This document shows, piece by piece, positions 8,827 to 17,192 of a DNA stretch of 44,539 bases. The first letter of the stretch is position 1; each line of letters starts with the position of its first letter. This DNA comes from Puia dinghuensis (GTDB taxonomy: Bacteria; Bacteroidota; Bacteroidia; Chitinophagales; Chitinophagaceae). The stretch spans positions 1-44,539 of the forward strand of contig JAMFSL010000119.1 in assembly GCA_026225275.1 (NCBI GenBank), read 5' to 3'. A model generated the notes under the pieces. That model saw only the letters and a program-made list of their open reading frames with translations, did not search any database and was not told where the DNA came from. The translations under genes and the position numbers were made by a program.

Positions 8827-10344
8827 CTGCAGCCCTCTGGGCTGTCCCAAATATTTCCCTATAACCGGCAGCCGGCTAAATTCCTTGCGCTCCACCCGAA
8901 GGATAAACAGCGTATACCCCAGCAGCAGCATGGTAGCAAGACCGAGATTGAAGACCCGGTTATGCCAAAACCCGGTCAAAAAATGATGGAAGAAATAAAT
9001 AAGCGCCACAATCACCATATAGGCTGTCAGCTTTTTCGCGGCGTATGGCACCCGATAGATCTTCTGCCCCCACACAAAGGAAATAACCATCATACTGCCA
9101 TAACAGAGGAAAGTCGCCCATGCTGAAGCCATATAGCCAAAGAAAGGAATAAATAAATAATTGATAATCAGTGTGATGCCGGCCCCGATCAGCGTAATAT
9201 AAGCCCCGGCCCGGGTATTCTTGGTTAACCGGTACCAGATAGAAAGATTGTAGTAAATCCCAAGGAACATATTGGCAAACAAAAGAATAGGCACAACCCT
9301 CAGGCCCACATACATGCCGGGGTCGCGGATAAATCCTTTCCAGATGTTGAGGTAGAGAGCGACGAACAGGAACATCAGGCAAATGGTGATCACGAAGAAT
9401 TTCATCACCCGGGCATAGGTGCGCTGGGCGGACTCCTCTAGGGATTGCCGGAAAAAAAAGGGCTCGGCGCCCATCCGGAAGGCCTGGACGAATAGGGTGA
9501 TCAGCAAGGATAATTTGTAGCAGCCGCTGTAAATACCTACCTGGTAATCGGCCTGGTCGTGCGGCAAAGGCAGACGCCGGACCAGCATGATCCGGTCGAA
9601 TGTCTCATTGATCATGCCCCCAAAACCGGCAATAGTCAGCGGCAAAGCGTATATCATCACTTCTTTCCACAACGACCAGTTTATTTTCCAGCGGAACTGC
9701 ACCAACTGACGCGACAACGCTAATGTTTGGAAAGCGGATTGAATCAAGTTGGCAATCAGCACATATCCCACCCCAAAATGAGGGTTGTAGAACACCAGCA
9801 GGCTGCTGTCCGGATGGTCCTTCACCAGATTGGGACAGATCGACAAAAAGAAATAGGTAAAAAACATATTCAGCAGGATACCCGCTACGCGAATGGCTGC
9901 AAATTTCCGGGGCTTGCCCTCATGCCTCAGCCTCGCGAAAGGAAGCGCTGACAGTGCATCGCAGGCAATGATAAAGGCGCTGATCGTGATATATTCCGGG
10001 CGCTTTTCCACCCCGATAAAACTGGCAATGGACTGACGAAAGCCTAGAATGAGCAGTGTAAACAGGAAAGTGGAGATCACAAGAGAGCCCAGCAAAGTAT
10101 CGTAGATATCTTTTTCCGACTCTTTCCGCTGGATAAAACGAAAATAGGCCGTTTCAAACCCGAACAGGACCACAACGTTCAGGAAAGGGATCAGGGAATA
10201 GACCAGGCTCATTTCTCCATAACCGGTTCCGCCGGCAAATTTGGCAGTCAGATATGGCGTCAACAGGTAGTAGAGAAAGCGGGCGAAGATAGAACTCGCC
10301 CCATACCAGATCGTCTGCCCCGCCAATTTTTTAATACTGCTCAA
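8821..10344 (-). CDS. Oligosaccharide flippase family protein (Wzx/MATE-like, polysaccharide biosynthesis)
   Basis: 507 residues with about 12-14 membrane helices spread over the whole length, typical of the MOP superfamily that flips lipid-linked saccharides across the inner membrane. The N-terminal SSIKKLAGQTIWYG is a familiar opening of Bacteroidota members of this family, which supports the TTG start at 10342-10344 although no ATG is present there. A TATATTTG box lies 23 bases upstream on the same strand, so the gene has its own promoter and need not be read with the two-component genes behind it. No glycosyltransferases are nearby, so the transported glycan is unknown. The stop codon abuts a dispersed hairpin repeat. 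Confidence 0.85.
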   Translation of the reverse strand: MSSIKKLAGQTIWYGASSIFARFLYYLLTPYLTAKFAGGTGYGEMSLVYSLIPFLNVVVLFGFETAYFRFIQRKESEKDIYDTLLGSLVISTFLFTLLILGFRQSIASFIGVEKRPEYITISAFIIACDALSALPFARLRHEGKPRKFAAIRVAGILLNMFFTYFFLSICPNLVKDHPDSSLLVFYNPHFGVGYVLIANLIQSAFQTLALSRQLVQFRWKINWSLWKEVMIYALPLTIAGFGGMINETFDRIMLVRRLPLPHDQADYQVGIYSGCYKLSLLITLFVQAFRMGAEPFFFRQSLEESAQRTYARVMKFFVITICLMFLFVALYLNIWKGFIRDPGMYVGLRVVPILLFANMFLGIYYNLSIWYRLTKNTRAGAYITLIGAGITLIINYLFIPFFGYMASAWATFLCYGSMMVISFVWGQKIYRVPYAAKKLTAYMVIVALIYFFHHFLTGFWHNRVFNLGLATMLLLGYTLFILRVERKEFSRLPVIGKYLGQPRGLQI

Positions 10345-10367
10345 GTTGCTGTTTTATGGATTTACTA

Positions 10368-10375
10368 CAAATATA
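10368..10375 (-). promoter_or_regulatory. Bacteroidota -7 promoter box (TATATTTG) of the flippase gene
   Basis: On the minus strand the bases read TATATTTG, an exact TAnnTTTG match 23 bases before the TTG start at 10344. No clear -33 TTG is seen. The position supports the TTG start. Confidence 0.5.
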
Positions 10376-10402
10376 TCCCTTCGGTTCGATAACCGTGTTA
10401 TA

Positions 10403-10416
10403 CTGTAGTACTACAG
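10403..10416. other. 14-base perfect palindrome over a stop codon
   Basis: CTGTAGTACTACAG reads the same on both strands. The minus-strand stop codon of the NarL-type regulator gene (10411-10413) lies inside it. There is no T-tract of the classical terminator kind. It could be a binding site for the flippase promoter region or a transcript-end structure. Confidence 0.5.
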
Positions 10417-11079
10417 AATATCTCCTTCGCCAATCAGATGATGTTTCAGGGCGAAGATGACAACGCCGGCGGTATTCTTCACATCCATCTTGTCCAGTAT
10501 CCTTGTCCGGTACCCTTCCACTGTACGTTTGCTCAGGTAGAGCCGCTGCCCTATCTCCTGGGCGGTATGCTGCCGGCAAATGAGTCGGATAATCTCCTTT
10601 TCCCGGTCCGTAAACACTGACTCATAGGCCTTTTTACGGACATCGAATTTACTTTTGACGATTAACGAGACAAGATGGGCCGTCGTATGCTTGCAGTAAA
10701 ATATATTTCCCCCGGACACCGTCAGCACGGCCTCCATGATCTCTTTTTTGTCTGCATTTTTGAGGAGATAGCCTCTGGCGCCCGCTTCCAGCATTTCCAC
10801 GATCAGGTCTTCTTCCTCATACATGGATAGGGCAATAATTTTCAAGTCCGGATAGCGCTGCAACAGGATCCTGGTCGCTGCAATGCCGTCGAGGCGTGGC
10901 ATCTTGATGTCAGTGAGCACCAAATCAGGCCGGACTTCCTCCACCAATTGCAACAGTTCCTCCCCATCCTTCGCCTGCCCGGACAGGATGACGCTATCCT
11001 GTTTGGATAGCATAAGGGAAAGGCCATCCCTGAAGATTTCGTGGTCGTCAGCAATGACCAGCCTGATGGTTGTTGTCAT
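10411..11079 (-). CDS. NarL/FixJ-family response regulator
   Basis: 222 residues: a receiver domain (about 5-120) with the acidic pair Asp11-Asp12, the phospho-acceptor Asp57 (LVLTDIKMP) and the conserved Lys in LLKNADK, then a LuxR-type helix-turn-helix (about 155-215) with FTDREKEIIRLICRQHTAQEIGQRLYLSKRTVEGY. It binds DNA when phosphorylated, most likely by the histidine kinase encoded directly upstream (40-base gap, same strand). The gene is last in a four-gene run lipoprotein, membrane protein, kinase, regulator. The stop codon is inside a perfect palindrome. Target genes cannot be told from the sequence; the flippase gene downstream is a candidate only by position. Confidence 0.92.
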   Translation of the reverse strand: MTTTIRLVIADDHEIFRDGLSLMLSKQDSVILSGQAKDGEELLQLVEEVRPDLVLTDIKMPRLDGIAATRILLQRYPDLKIIALSMYEEEDLIVEMLEAGARGYLLKNADKKEIMEAVLTVSGGNIFYCKHTTAHLVSLIVKSKFDVRKKAYESVFTDREKEIIRLICRQHTAQEIGQRLYLSKRTVEGYRTRILDKMDVKNTAGVVIFALKHHLIGEGDIL

Positions 11080-11118
11080 CCCGTAAAGTTAATCCTTCGG
11101 CGGGAATCCGCCATCCCC

Positions 11119-11880
11119 TCAACCTCCCGCACGGAGCCCCTGACCAACGGGGATCTTGATGAAATAGTTGGTGCCGGAATCGGGGGAGGATTCGAGGGTT
11201 AGGATGCCATTCAGGATTTCGCAGCGGCTTTCCAGGCTGCGGAGCCCCAGGCCGTGAGAGACGGTCAGTGCTTTTTCTCTGTCAAAGCCTTTCCCGTCGT
11301 CTTTGGTAAGGCATAACAGGTGGCCGTTTTCCTCGCTGAAGCCTATTTGGAGATTTTTAGCCTGCGCATGTTTGATGGTATTATGTACGATCTCCTGCAA
11401 CATCCGGAAAATATGGATCTCTTTATCTTTGGGTACCCGGATCTCTTTTACAATGTACAGCTGAATATTAATGGATTGCTTGTTGTTGACCTGGTGAATG
11501 AATTCCCGGACAGCCTCCAACAACCCCTTCCTCTCCAGGGTACTCGGCAACAGATCGTGGGAAATGCGCCGCATGCTACTGATGATCTCATCAAGGTAAC
11601 CCGCTGTTTTATCCAGGATGATCTGATCTGCCGGCATACCGACGTCTACACTGCTGATGTTCAGTTTCACCGCCGATAACAGCGGCCCCAGACTGTCATG
11701 CAAATCGTTGGCAATACGCTTGCGCTCATTTTCCCGGATGGTGATCTCGGCAAAGATCTTTTCCTTCTGCAACTTCATATACCGGCGATGATACCGAATG
11801 ATCGAAACAAAGAAATAGATGATGATGATAGCTATGATCAGCGACACCAGGATCGTAATATAAAGGATCTTGTTCTCCAT
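11119..11880 (-). CDS. Sensor histidine kinase, NarX/DesK type (HisKA_3 + HATPase_c)
   Basis: 253 residues. A single hydrophobic segment (about 6-28) anchors it in the inner membrane; the rest is cytoplasmic. The dimerisation/phospho-acceptor helix carries His61 in NERKRIANDLHDSLGP, the HisKA_3 signature. The ATPase part has the N-box HNTIKHAQA, the G1 box DDGKGFD and the G2 box HGLGLRSLESR. There is essentially no extracytoplasmic domain, so the signal must come through the membrane, from the cytoplasm, or from a partner protein. The multi-span protein encoded just upstream (14-base gap) is the obvious candidate partner. It should phosphorylate the NarL-type regulator that follows. Confidence 0.92.
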   Translation of the reverse strand: MENKILYITILVSLIIAIIIIYFFVSIIRYHRRYMKLQKEKIFAEITIRENERKRIANDLHDSLGPLLSAVKLNISSVDVGMPADQIILDKTAGYLDEIISSMRRISHDLLPSTLERKGLLEAVREFIHQVNNKQSINIQLYIVKEIRVPKDKEIHIFRMLQEIVHNTIKHAQAKNLQIGFSEENGHLLCLTKDDGKGFDREKALTVSHGLGLRSLESRCEILNGILTLESSPDSGTNYFIKIPVGQGLRAGG

Positions 11881-11894
11881 AACCTACCTTAACC

Positions 11895-12548
11895 TTACCG
11901 CAAGGTAAACTTCTCCGGCGCCGGAATCTTCAGCACCGCAATGGCAAAAATAACATTTGTCAGGGCATTAATGTAGGCTTCCAGAAATACTATCGTGGCT
12001 CCGATTTCAGTAGTTCCGTAAAGGCTTACCTGATACGCCCATTCATAGATAATTTTGTATATGAAATAGATAATAAACCCGATGCAGATCAGGAATTCAG
12101 GACGACTCAAAAGATTCCGATCGTCATGGGTGATCATGAAATTGATCTTGTTGACACTTAGGAGGACGATAAGAAAAGAATAGGAAAAGCGGAAGTAGGG
12201 CGGGAAATGCACGAGTTGACCGAAAACCAGGTTTTCCGTTATCCAGATCGCACAGGCTAAGATCAAAAGCGCCAGGTAGGCATTTTTCCGGGTCCGGCGA
12301 AATCCCCAGACCCGGAATTGCCAAAAAATCAGCAGCCATTCAGCCAGAGCATAAATATTGCTGGATATGGCATTGCTGCGATGGATGATTTTGATAAGAT
12401 ATATATTGATCAGCTCCGTTGCTACCCCTACTGCCAGCAGCAGGAAGAAAGGCTTGTAACGTTTGCCAATCCGACGCAGTCGTACCAGCCCGCCAATAAA
12501 TGGCAGTAAAATCGATTGACTGACCAGAAATAACAAAAGCGATCTCAT
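11895..12548 (-). CDS. Multi-span membrane protein of unknown function, upstream of a histidine kinase
   Basis: 217 residues, with about six or seven hydrophobic helices from the N-terminus (LLLFLVSQSILLPFIGGL) to near the C-terminus (IVFLEAYINALTNVIFAIAVL). It has short loops, several Arg/Lys at the inner ends and no recognisable catalytic motif. I do not recognise a family. It lies between a lipoprotein gene (24 bases upstream) and a histidine kinase gene (14 bases downstream), all on the minus strand. Because the kinase lacks a sensor domain, a role in sensing or signal relay is a reasonable guess, by analogy with membrane partners of DesK/LiaS-type kinases, but nothing in the sequence proves it. 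Confidence 0.7.
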   Translation of the reverse strand: MRSLLLFLVSQSILLPFIGGLVRLRRIGKRYKPFFLLLAVGVATELINIYLIKIIHRSNAISSNIYALAEWLLIFWQFRVWGFRRTRKNAYLALLILACAIWITENLVFGQLVHFPPYFRFSYSFLIVLLSVNKINFMITHDDRNLLSRPEFLICIGFIIYFIYKIIYEWAYQVSLYGTTEIGATIVFLEAYINALTNVIFAIAVLKIPAPEKFTLR

Positions 12549-12572
12549 ATATTTAGTTGGGCCCGCTCGTTT

Positions 12573-13121
12573 TTAGTTGAGCACGCTTCCGGGAGGCGGG
12601 GGACAAACTGGAGGACAACGCTGGCCATCTTCCATAACCTGGCCGCCATCGACTGACAACGCTTCGACATGGGCCCCGGACACCGGCTTGCCATTTATAT
12701 CCATGATATGATTGATCATGTCGCTCCCGCTGGAATCATAAGGCACCAGGATCAACCTGATCATCCCGGTGTTATCCCGACCGTAATAGATGCGGATGCC
12801 GGCAGCAGGCCCCTGTTTATCATTGCTTTGCCGCAGTAATTCGTAAAAAACATCCTTTGGGAAAGATTCCGCATGCCCGAAACTCATGGAATCAGCAAAA
12901 TGCGGAGCATTTTTGTTGAAGCTGTCGATGGATGCCCGGAAACTGGCAGTGTATTGTATGGCTTGTCCAATGGGCATAATATGCGGTCTGACCGAATCAG
13001 GATTGATGGGTGGCTCGCCGCCCTTATCCTGACGACAGGCGGATAGATGAGCTGCGAATGCGACGATCACTAGAGGCAGCAGGGTTCTTGATAGCCGGAT
13101 CGGCTGAAGGATCTTGTACAT
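12573..13121 (-). CDS. Lipoprotein of unknown function
   Basis: 182 residues. The N-terminal hydrophobic stretch ends in a lipobox, LSAC, with the lipidated Cys near position 29, so the mature protein is anchored to a membrane outside the cytoplasm. The C-terminal tail is rich in Pro and has two Cys (RCPPVCPPPPG), which could form a disulfide. I do not recognise a domain; a middle segment (IRIYYGRDNTGMIRLILVPYDSSG) looks like beta strands of a compact fold. It is the first gene of the run that ends with the kinase and NarL-type regulator, so it may supply or modulate the signal, but it could equally be a bystander. No TAnnTTTG box is clear in the upstream 318-base gap. Confidence 0.7.
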   Translation of the reverse strand: MYKILQPIRLSRTLLPLVIVAFAAHLSACRQDKGGEPPINPDSVRPHIMPIGQAIQYTASFRASIDSFNKNAPHFADSMSFGHAESFPKDVFYELLRQSNDKQGPAAGIRIYYGRDNTGMIRLILVPYDSSGSDMINHIMDINGKPVSGAHVEALSVDGGQVMEDGQRCPPVCPPPPGSVLN

Positions 13122-13439
13122 AAGGAGGTTGCTATTTTAGGTGAAGAGACTATAGATGATTGATTAGCAAAATACTATTTCCAACTATAAAGAATAGCAA
13201 GTAGTAATTCCTAAAAAAATAAGTATAAATACGTATGTTTTTGCGTAGTACATCATTTGGAAGGCTGAACGGGAGAGAAGATCTTTGTTATGCCTCTTAG
13301 CCCCTAACCCCTCTCACCGATCAGATACCATCAACCATTAAACATTTATTGAGGTACAGCAGCTTCCACGCAACAAGCGGGGGGCCTGCTGCTGTGCAAA
13401 GGCCGGAAGAACCACCTGCATCCCGGCTTGGTCATCAAC
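13122..13439. other. 318-base intergenic region, no gene seen
   Basis: It lies between the 5' end of the lipoprotein gene and the 3' end of arfB, both on the minus strand. The left part (13140-13260) is AT-rich and should hold the lipoprotein promoter. The right part has an 8-bp inverted repeat, ACAGCAGC (13356-13363) with GCTGCTGT (13388-13395), separated by 24 bases. No tRNA-like fold or convincing small ORF is visible. Confidence 0.5.
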
Positions 13440-13847
13440 TTAATCGTCGGATTCTTTGACTTTCCTGCGCCCTTCCTTGATCTGACCTTGCTTTTTCTTA
13501 TGCCCAATCCTTTTTTCCTTTGAGCCGGCAGAGGGTTTAGTGGCCAGCCTCCGCTTCTCTTTCTTAAGGCCCTTTTCGAACAACTGTAGCATTTTGCGGA
13601 CCACTTCGGCTTTATTCGCCAGCTGGGTACGGTGAACCTGCGACCGCACCTTTAAAAATCCTTCTGAATTGATTTTGGAAGCCAGCTTTTTTTCCAGGGT
13701 GTTTTTTTCGTCTTCGGTCAGTAGGGAAGAGCCCCGGATCGAAAAATAACCTTCCACCATGGTCTCAACCTTGTTGACGTTCTGGCCGCCCTTGCCGCCA
13801 CTACGGGCCGTCCGGAAAATTATTTCCTTTGTAATATCTATCTTCAT
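13440..13847 (-). CDS. arfB: ArfB, alternative ribosome-rescue factor (peptidyl-tRNA hydrolase)
   Basis: 135 residues, close to the usual 140. The release-factor-like domain has the catalytic GGQ in SGGKGGQNVNKVET (about residues 17-30), and the C-terminal ~35 residues are strongly basic (KEKRRLATKPSAGSKEKR and following), as in ArfB, where the tail enters the empty mRNA channel of a stalled ribosome. It hydrolyses peptidyl-tRNA on ribosomes that have run off a broken message. It has no codon-recognition domains, which separates it from RF1/RF2. The gene is divergent from the YfhO-family gene with a hairpin-containing gap between them. Confidence 0.9.
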   Translation of the reverse strand: MKIDITKEIIFRTARSGGKGGQNVNKVETMVEGYFSIRGSSLLTEDEKNTLEKKLASKINSEGFLKVRSQVHRTQLANKAEVVRKMLQLFEKGLKKEKRRLATKPSAGSKEKRIGHKKKQGQIKEGRRKVKESDD

Positions 13848-13866
13848 TATTTTAGCACCACAGGAT

Positions 13867-13899
13867 GCCGCCGGAGGCGGCTCCGGACCCGCTTGCGGG
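13867..13899. repeat. GC-rich hairpin pair in a divergent promoter region
   Basis: GCCGCC (13867-13872) pairs with GGCGGC (13876-13881) over a GGA loop, and CCCGC (13888-13892) pairs with GCGGG (13895-13899). A TCCGGA palindrome lies between them. The element belongs to the same class of compact GC-rich hairpins seen after fabF and at other spots in the window. Confidence 0.55.
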
Positions 13900-14036
13900 G
13901 CCCATCATCAGATAAAAGTAGCGGGTTAAAGTTAAATTAAAAACCTGATATCTAAGGTCTGCTACAGCAATTATCAACATTGGTCCGGGAATTGCAACAT
14001 TCCTTAGCAGTGCCGCGGATCATTGCATTAACCGGA

Positions 14037-16565
14037 ATGAAAAATATAATCAAGCGTTTGTTGAAGAGTGCACTGCCCCATCTCATAGCCATTTTTATCT
14101 TTGGGGGAGTAGCTTACCTTTACTGCAAGCCAGCATTCGAAAACAAGATCTTATCCCAGGAAGATGTCATGCAATGGCAGGGAATGGCACATAATTCCTT
14201 CCAGTATAAAGAAAAACACGGCCATTTCCCCCTTTGGAGCAACAGTATGTTCGGCGGGATGCCCGGTTACCAGATTGCCATGGACACCCGGTCGGTCAAT
14301 ATTCCCGACTTGTTTTACGGAGCATTGACTTTTTACCTGACGAAGCCGGCCAGCTTCTTTTTCCTGGCCTGTATATGCTTTTACTTTCTGGCAGGCGCCT
14401 TGCGGGTCAATCCCTATATCGGGATTATCGGAGCGTTGGCCTATACATACGCGACCTACAACCCTGTCATCGTTGCCGTAGGACATGACACCAAAATGCA
14501 ATCTATTGCCATGATCCCGGGGGTTATCGGCTCGCTCATCCTTATCTGCGAACGCAAATACTGGCTGGGTATGGTGCTGCTCGCTCTGTTCACCGCGCTG
14601 CTGGTCTCTGTCAATCATGTACAGATCATGTATTATATCCTGATCGTTGCCGCAGGACTGCTGGCGGGATATGGTATTCGGTGGATACGCAAAGGAGAAG
14701 CGCGCAGGCTGGGGCAGGTGATCGCAATGGCGGCGGGGGCTGCGCTGGTCGGTATTCTCAGTAATGCGGTGGTGCTTTTCACTACCTATGACGCCTCCAA
14801 AGAGTCGACACGGGCCGGCAGCGAACTGGCTGATATCACAACAGGTAAAACTACACATAACGGCCTCACTGATTCGGCCGCCTTCGAGTTCAGCATGTAT
14901 AAGCTGGAGCCGCTGGTCATGCTGGTTCCGGATATTTTTGGCGGCAGCACCGACCTGCAGCTGCCTTCCCAGCAGTCAAAAGCCGTCCGGGTAATGGATC
15001 AAATGCCTCCTGACCTGGTTGCCCGCATCGGAGAGGATGGCCCCCGATATTACTGGGGAGGGGTAGGTAAATTTTTTGCGGGACCACCTTATGCAGGCGC
15101 TATCATTATTCTCCTTGTCCTCATCGGCTTTTTCGTGTTGGACAACCGTCATAAGTGGTGGATATTAAGCGTCAGTCTCCTGGCTATCCTCATGAGCTGG
15201 GGAGGCTATTTCCCCGGCTTCAGCCAATTCCTGCTGAAATGGCTGCCCATGTACAACAAATTCCGGGCGCCCAGCATGATCCTGGTCATTCCCACCTTCC
15301 TTTTCTGCATGATGGCCACGCTTGCCCTTGACAAAATCTGGCTCGCAGAGGACAGGTCAGCGCTTTGGCGCCAGTACAAATGGGGGTTACTATGCATGGG
15401 CGGCGTCTTCGTGCTGCTGATAACGCTCTATTTTAACTTCAGCTACGCCAGCTCGTGGGAGACGGATCTGCTGAAAAAGACGCAGGAAAAAGGAAGCTCT
15501 GCTATCGGCTACATGCAAGCCTTTGTTCATGCCTTGCGGGAAGACAGGCAGACCCTTTTCGGCGATAGCCTTCTGCGCTCCTTCAGCATCATGCTGGCAG
15601 GAGCACTCATTGTAGGCCTCTATATCCGGAAAAAAGTGTCTCCCGGCTTTCTGCTGGCGGTCATAGGAATATTGATTTTCGGGGATGTCATGAGCCTGGA
15701 TCTCAATTATCTCAACGGCGACAATTATATGGAAAAGGACGAGTACCAGCAGAATTTCGCGGGTACCGATGCCGATAGGCAAATCCTGCTGGACAAGGGT
15801 TATTTCCGCGTGTTCGACGTGCGGGACAGCGCCTATAATGCGCTGACTTATGGCGCTATGTCGGCCTATTTTCATTTTTCCATCGGCGGCTATCATGCCG
15901 CCAAACTCAAGATCTACGAAGATCTCATCACCCGTCAATTATTTAATTTCCCCAATTGCACGCCGGTCATTAATATGCTGAATACAAGATATATTATCAA
16001 GCCTGTAGCCGGAGGCGGGGATTCGGTTTTGCGCAATAACGGCTCCCTGGGGCCGGTCTGGTTCGTCAAAGCAGTCCGTTTTGAACCTACTGCCAAAGAC
16101 GTGATGGATCAACTCACTCACTTCAACCCGAAAGATACAGCCATCGTATTCACCGCCGACAGCGGCAACGTCCGGCTCAGCCAGGTTGCTGCCGATACAG
16201 CGGGATCAATCACACTCGTCAAGAACGACAATGACGAAATCAACTATCTATCCCAATCTCCGGACAAACGGTTCGCTGTATTCAGTGAGGTCTATTACAA
16301 TCGGGGCTGGCGGGCCTGGATCGATGACCATGAAGCACCGATCATCCGTACGAACTATGTGCTACGTGGTCTGTCCATTCCACCTGGCCGTCATATTATC
16401 CGCTTTTTCTTCCGGCCTTTGTCCTTTTATCTCGGCCGACAGATCCAATGGATGGCTTCCATTATTTTTCTTTTAATGATGGTCGGCGCTATCATTGTTG
16501 CCGTACAGGAATTCAGACAGGAGTCGGATTCCCCGGACGGCGGCGCCTTCCTGCAAGCCGCATAA
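14037..16565 (+). CDS. YfhO family membrane protein
   Basis: 842 residues from the ATG at 14037; a TTG at 13980 would add 19 residues without hydrophobic character, so the later start (MKNIIKRLLKSALPHLIAIFIFGG) is preferred. About a dozen membrane helices fill the first ~560 residues, with an extracytoplasmic loop after helix 1 (KHGHFPLWSNSMFGGMPGYQ), the typical YfhO arrangement and resembling GT-C glycosyltransferases. The last ~250 residues are mostly soluble (NMLNTRYIIKP, YNRGWRAWIDD), ending in one more helix. In Firmicutes YfhO proteins are involved in glycosylating lipoteichoic acid; in Bacteroidota the substrate is not known to me. It is followed 50 bases later by dtd on the same strand. 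Confidence 0.85.
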   Translation: MKNIIKRLLKSALPHLIAIFIFGGVAYLYCKPAFENKILSQEDVMQWQGMAHNSFQYKEKHGHFPLWSNSMFGGMPGYQIAMDTRSVNIPDLFYGALTFYLTKPASFFFLACICFYFLAGALRVNPYIGIIGALAYTYATYNPVIVAVGHDTKMQSIAMIPGVIGSLILICERKYWLGMVLLALFTALLVSVNHVQIMYYILIVAAGLLAGYGIRWIRKGEARRLGQVIAMAAGAALVGILSNAVVLFTTYDASKESTRAGSELADITTGKTTHNGLTDSAAFEFSMYKLEPLVMLVPDIFGGSTDLQLPSQQSKAVRVMDQMPPDLVARIGEDGPRYYWGGVGKFFAGPPYAGAIIILLVLIGFFVLDNRHKWWILSVSLLAILMSWGGYFPGFSQFLLKWLPMYNKFRAPSMILVIPTFLFCMMATLALDKIWLAEDRSALWRQYKWGLLCMGGVFVLLITLYFNFSYASSWETDLLKKTQEKGSSAIGYMQAFVHALREDRQTLFGDSLLRSFSIMLAGALIVGLYIRKKVSPGFLLAVIGILIFGDVMSLDLNYLNGDNYMEKDEYQQNFAGTDADRQILLDKGYFRVFDVRDSAYNALTYGAMSAYFHFSIGGYHAAKLKIYEDLITRQLFNFPNCTPVINMLNTRYIIKPVAGGGDSVLRNNGSLGPVWFVKAVRFEPTAKDVMDQLTHFNPKDTAIVFTADSGNVRLSQVAADTAGSITLVKNDNDEINYLSQSPDKRFAVFSEVYYNRGWRAWIDDHEAPIIRTNYVLRGLSIPPGRHIIRFFFRPLSFYLGRQIQWMASIIFLLMMVGAIIVAVQEFRQESDSPDGGAFLQAA

Positions 16566-16615
16566 CCATCCCCGGTCGGCCCTCTGCCCGGCAACACGTA
16601 TCTTCACGTAAAAAA

Positions 16616-17068
16616 ATGCGGGTTGTTATTCAACGGGTAAGCCATGCGGCTGTCAGCATCGAAGGTCATTTGAAATCGTCTATCAGAGAAGGACTGCTAG
16701 TGTTAGTCGGTATAGAAGATGCTGACGATGCCGAAGATGCCGCCTGGCTCAGCGGAAAAATCATCCATCTTCGGATCTTCAATGACAACGCAGGCGTGAT
16801 GAACCTCTCCATAAAAGAAACCGGAGGCGATATTCTGTTGATCAGCCAGTTCACCCTGTACGCGGCTACCAAAAAGGGCAATCGCCCCTCCTATATCCGG
16901 GCCAGTAAGCCGGATGTAGCCGTTCCCCTCTATCAAAAAATGATCACCAACCTGGAGGCGGACCTGGGCAAACAGATATTCACAGGAGAGTTTGGCGCCG
17001 ATATGAAAGTCGAATTGCTGAACGACGGACCGGTGACGATCCTGATAGATTCAAAAAACCGGGAGTAA
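16616..17068 (+). CDS. dtd: D-aminoacyl-tRNA deacylase
   Basis: 150 residues from the ATG at 16616, the normal length of DTD and starting with the typical MRVVIQRVSHAAVSI. An open frame continues upstream, but the extra residues are not DTD-like. The catalytic motif SQFTLYA is at about 79-85 and the cross-subunit motif appears as NDGPVTI near residue 139, matching the NxGPxT pattern. It removes D-amino acids (and mischarged glycine) from tRNA. The TAA stop (17066-17068) sits inside a 6-bp hairpin that opens a hairpin-rich convergent gap. Confidence 0.93.
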   Translation: MRVVIQRVSHAAVSIEGHLKSSIREGLLVLVGIEDADDAEDAAWLSGKIIHLRIFNDNAGVMNLSIKETGGDILLISQFTLYAATKKGNRPSYIRASKPDVAVPLYQKMITNLEADLGKQIFTGEFGADMKVELLNDGPVTILIDSKNRE

Positions 17069-17145
17069 GCGCAGCTTACCGACCGAGGAGGAGGGTACCC
17101 GAGTCTCGAAGGGTACGAGCGAGGGAAGGCGAGGAACGAAGCCTT
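17065..17145. repeat. Hairpin cluster in a convergent gap
   Basis: Three inverted repeats follow one another: GTAAGC (17065-17070) with GCTTAC (17074-17079); GTACCC (17095-17100) with GGGTAC (17111-17116); AAGGC (17126-17130) with GCCTT (17141-17145). The last two have 10-base loops of the same form, GAG-NNN-CGAA. The dtd stop codon is inside the first stem. The rest of the gap to 17192 is rich in CGAG and CGAA words. It may serve as a two-way terminator. Confidence 0.55.
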
Positions 17146-17192
17146 GCCGAAGCTCTAAGCAGGTCCGACGAAGGTCTCGAGCGAAGCGCAGG

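Noticed and set aside
13980-14036. TTG start for the YfhO family gene
   Set aside because: The extra 19 residues are not conserved-looking, and MKNIIKRLLKS at 14037 gives a normal N-terminus.
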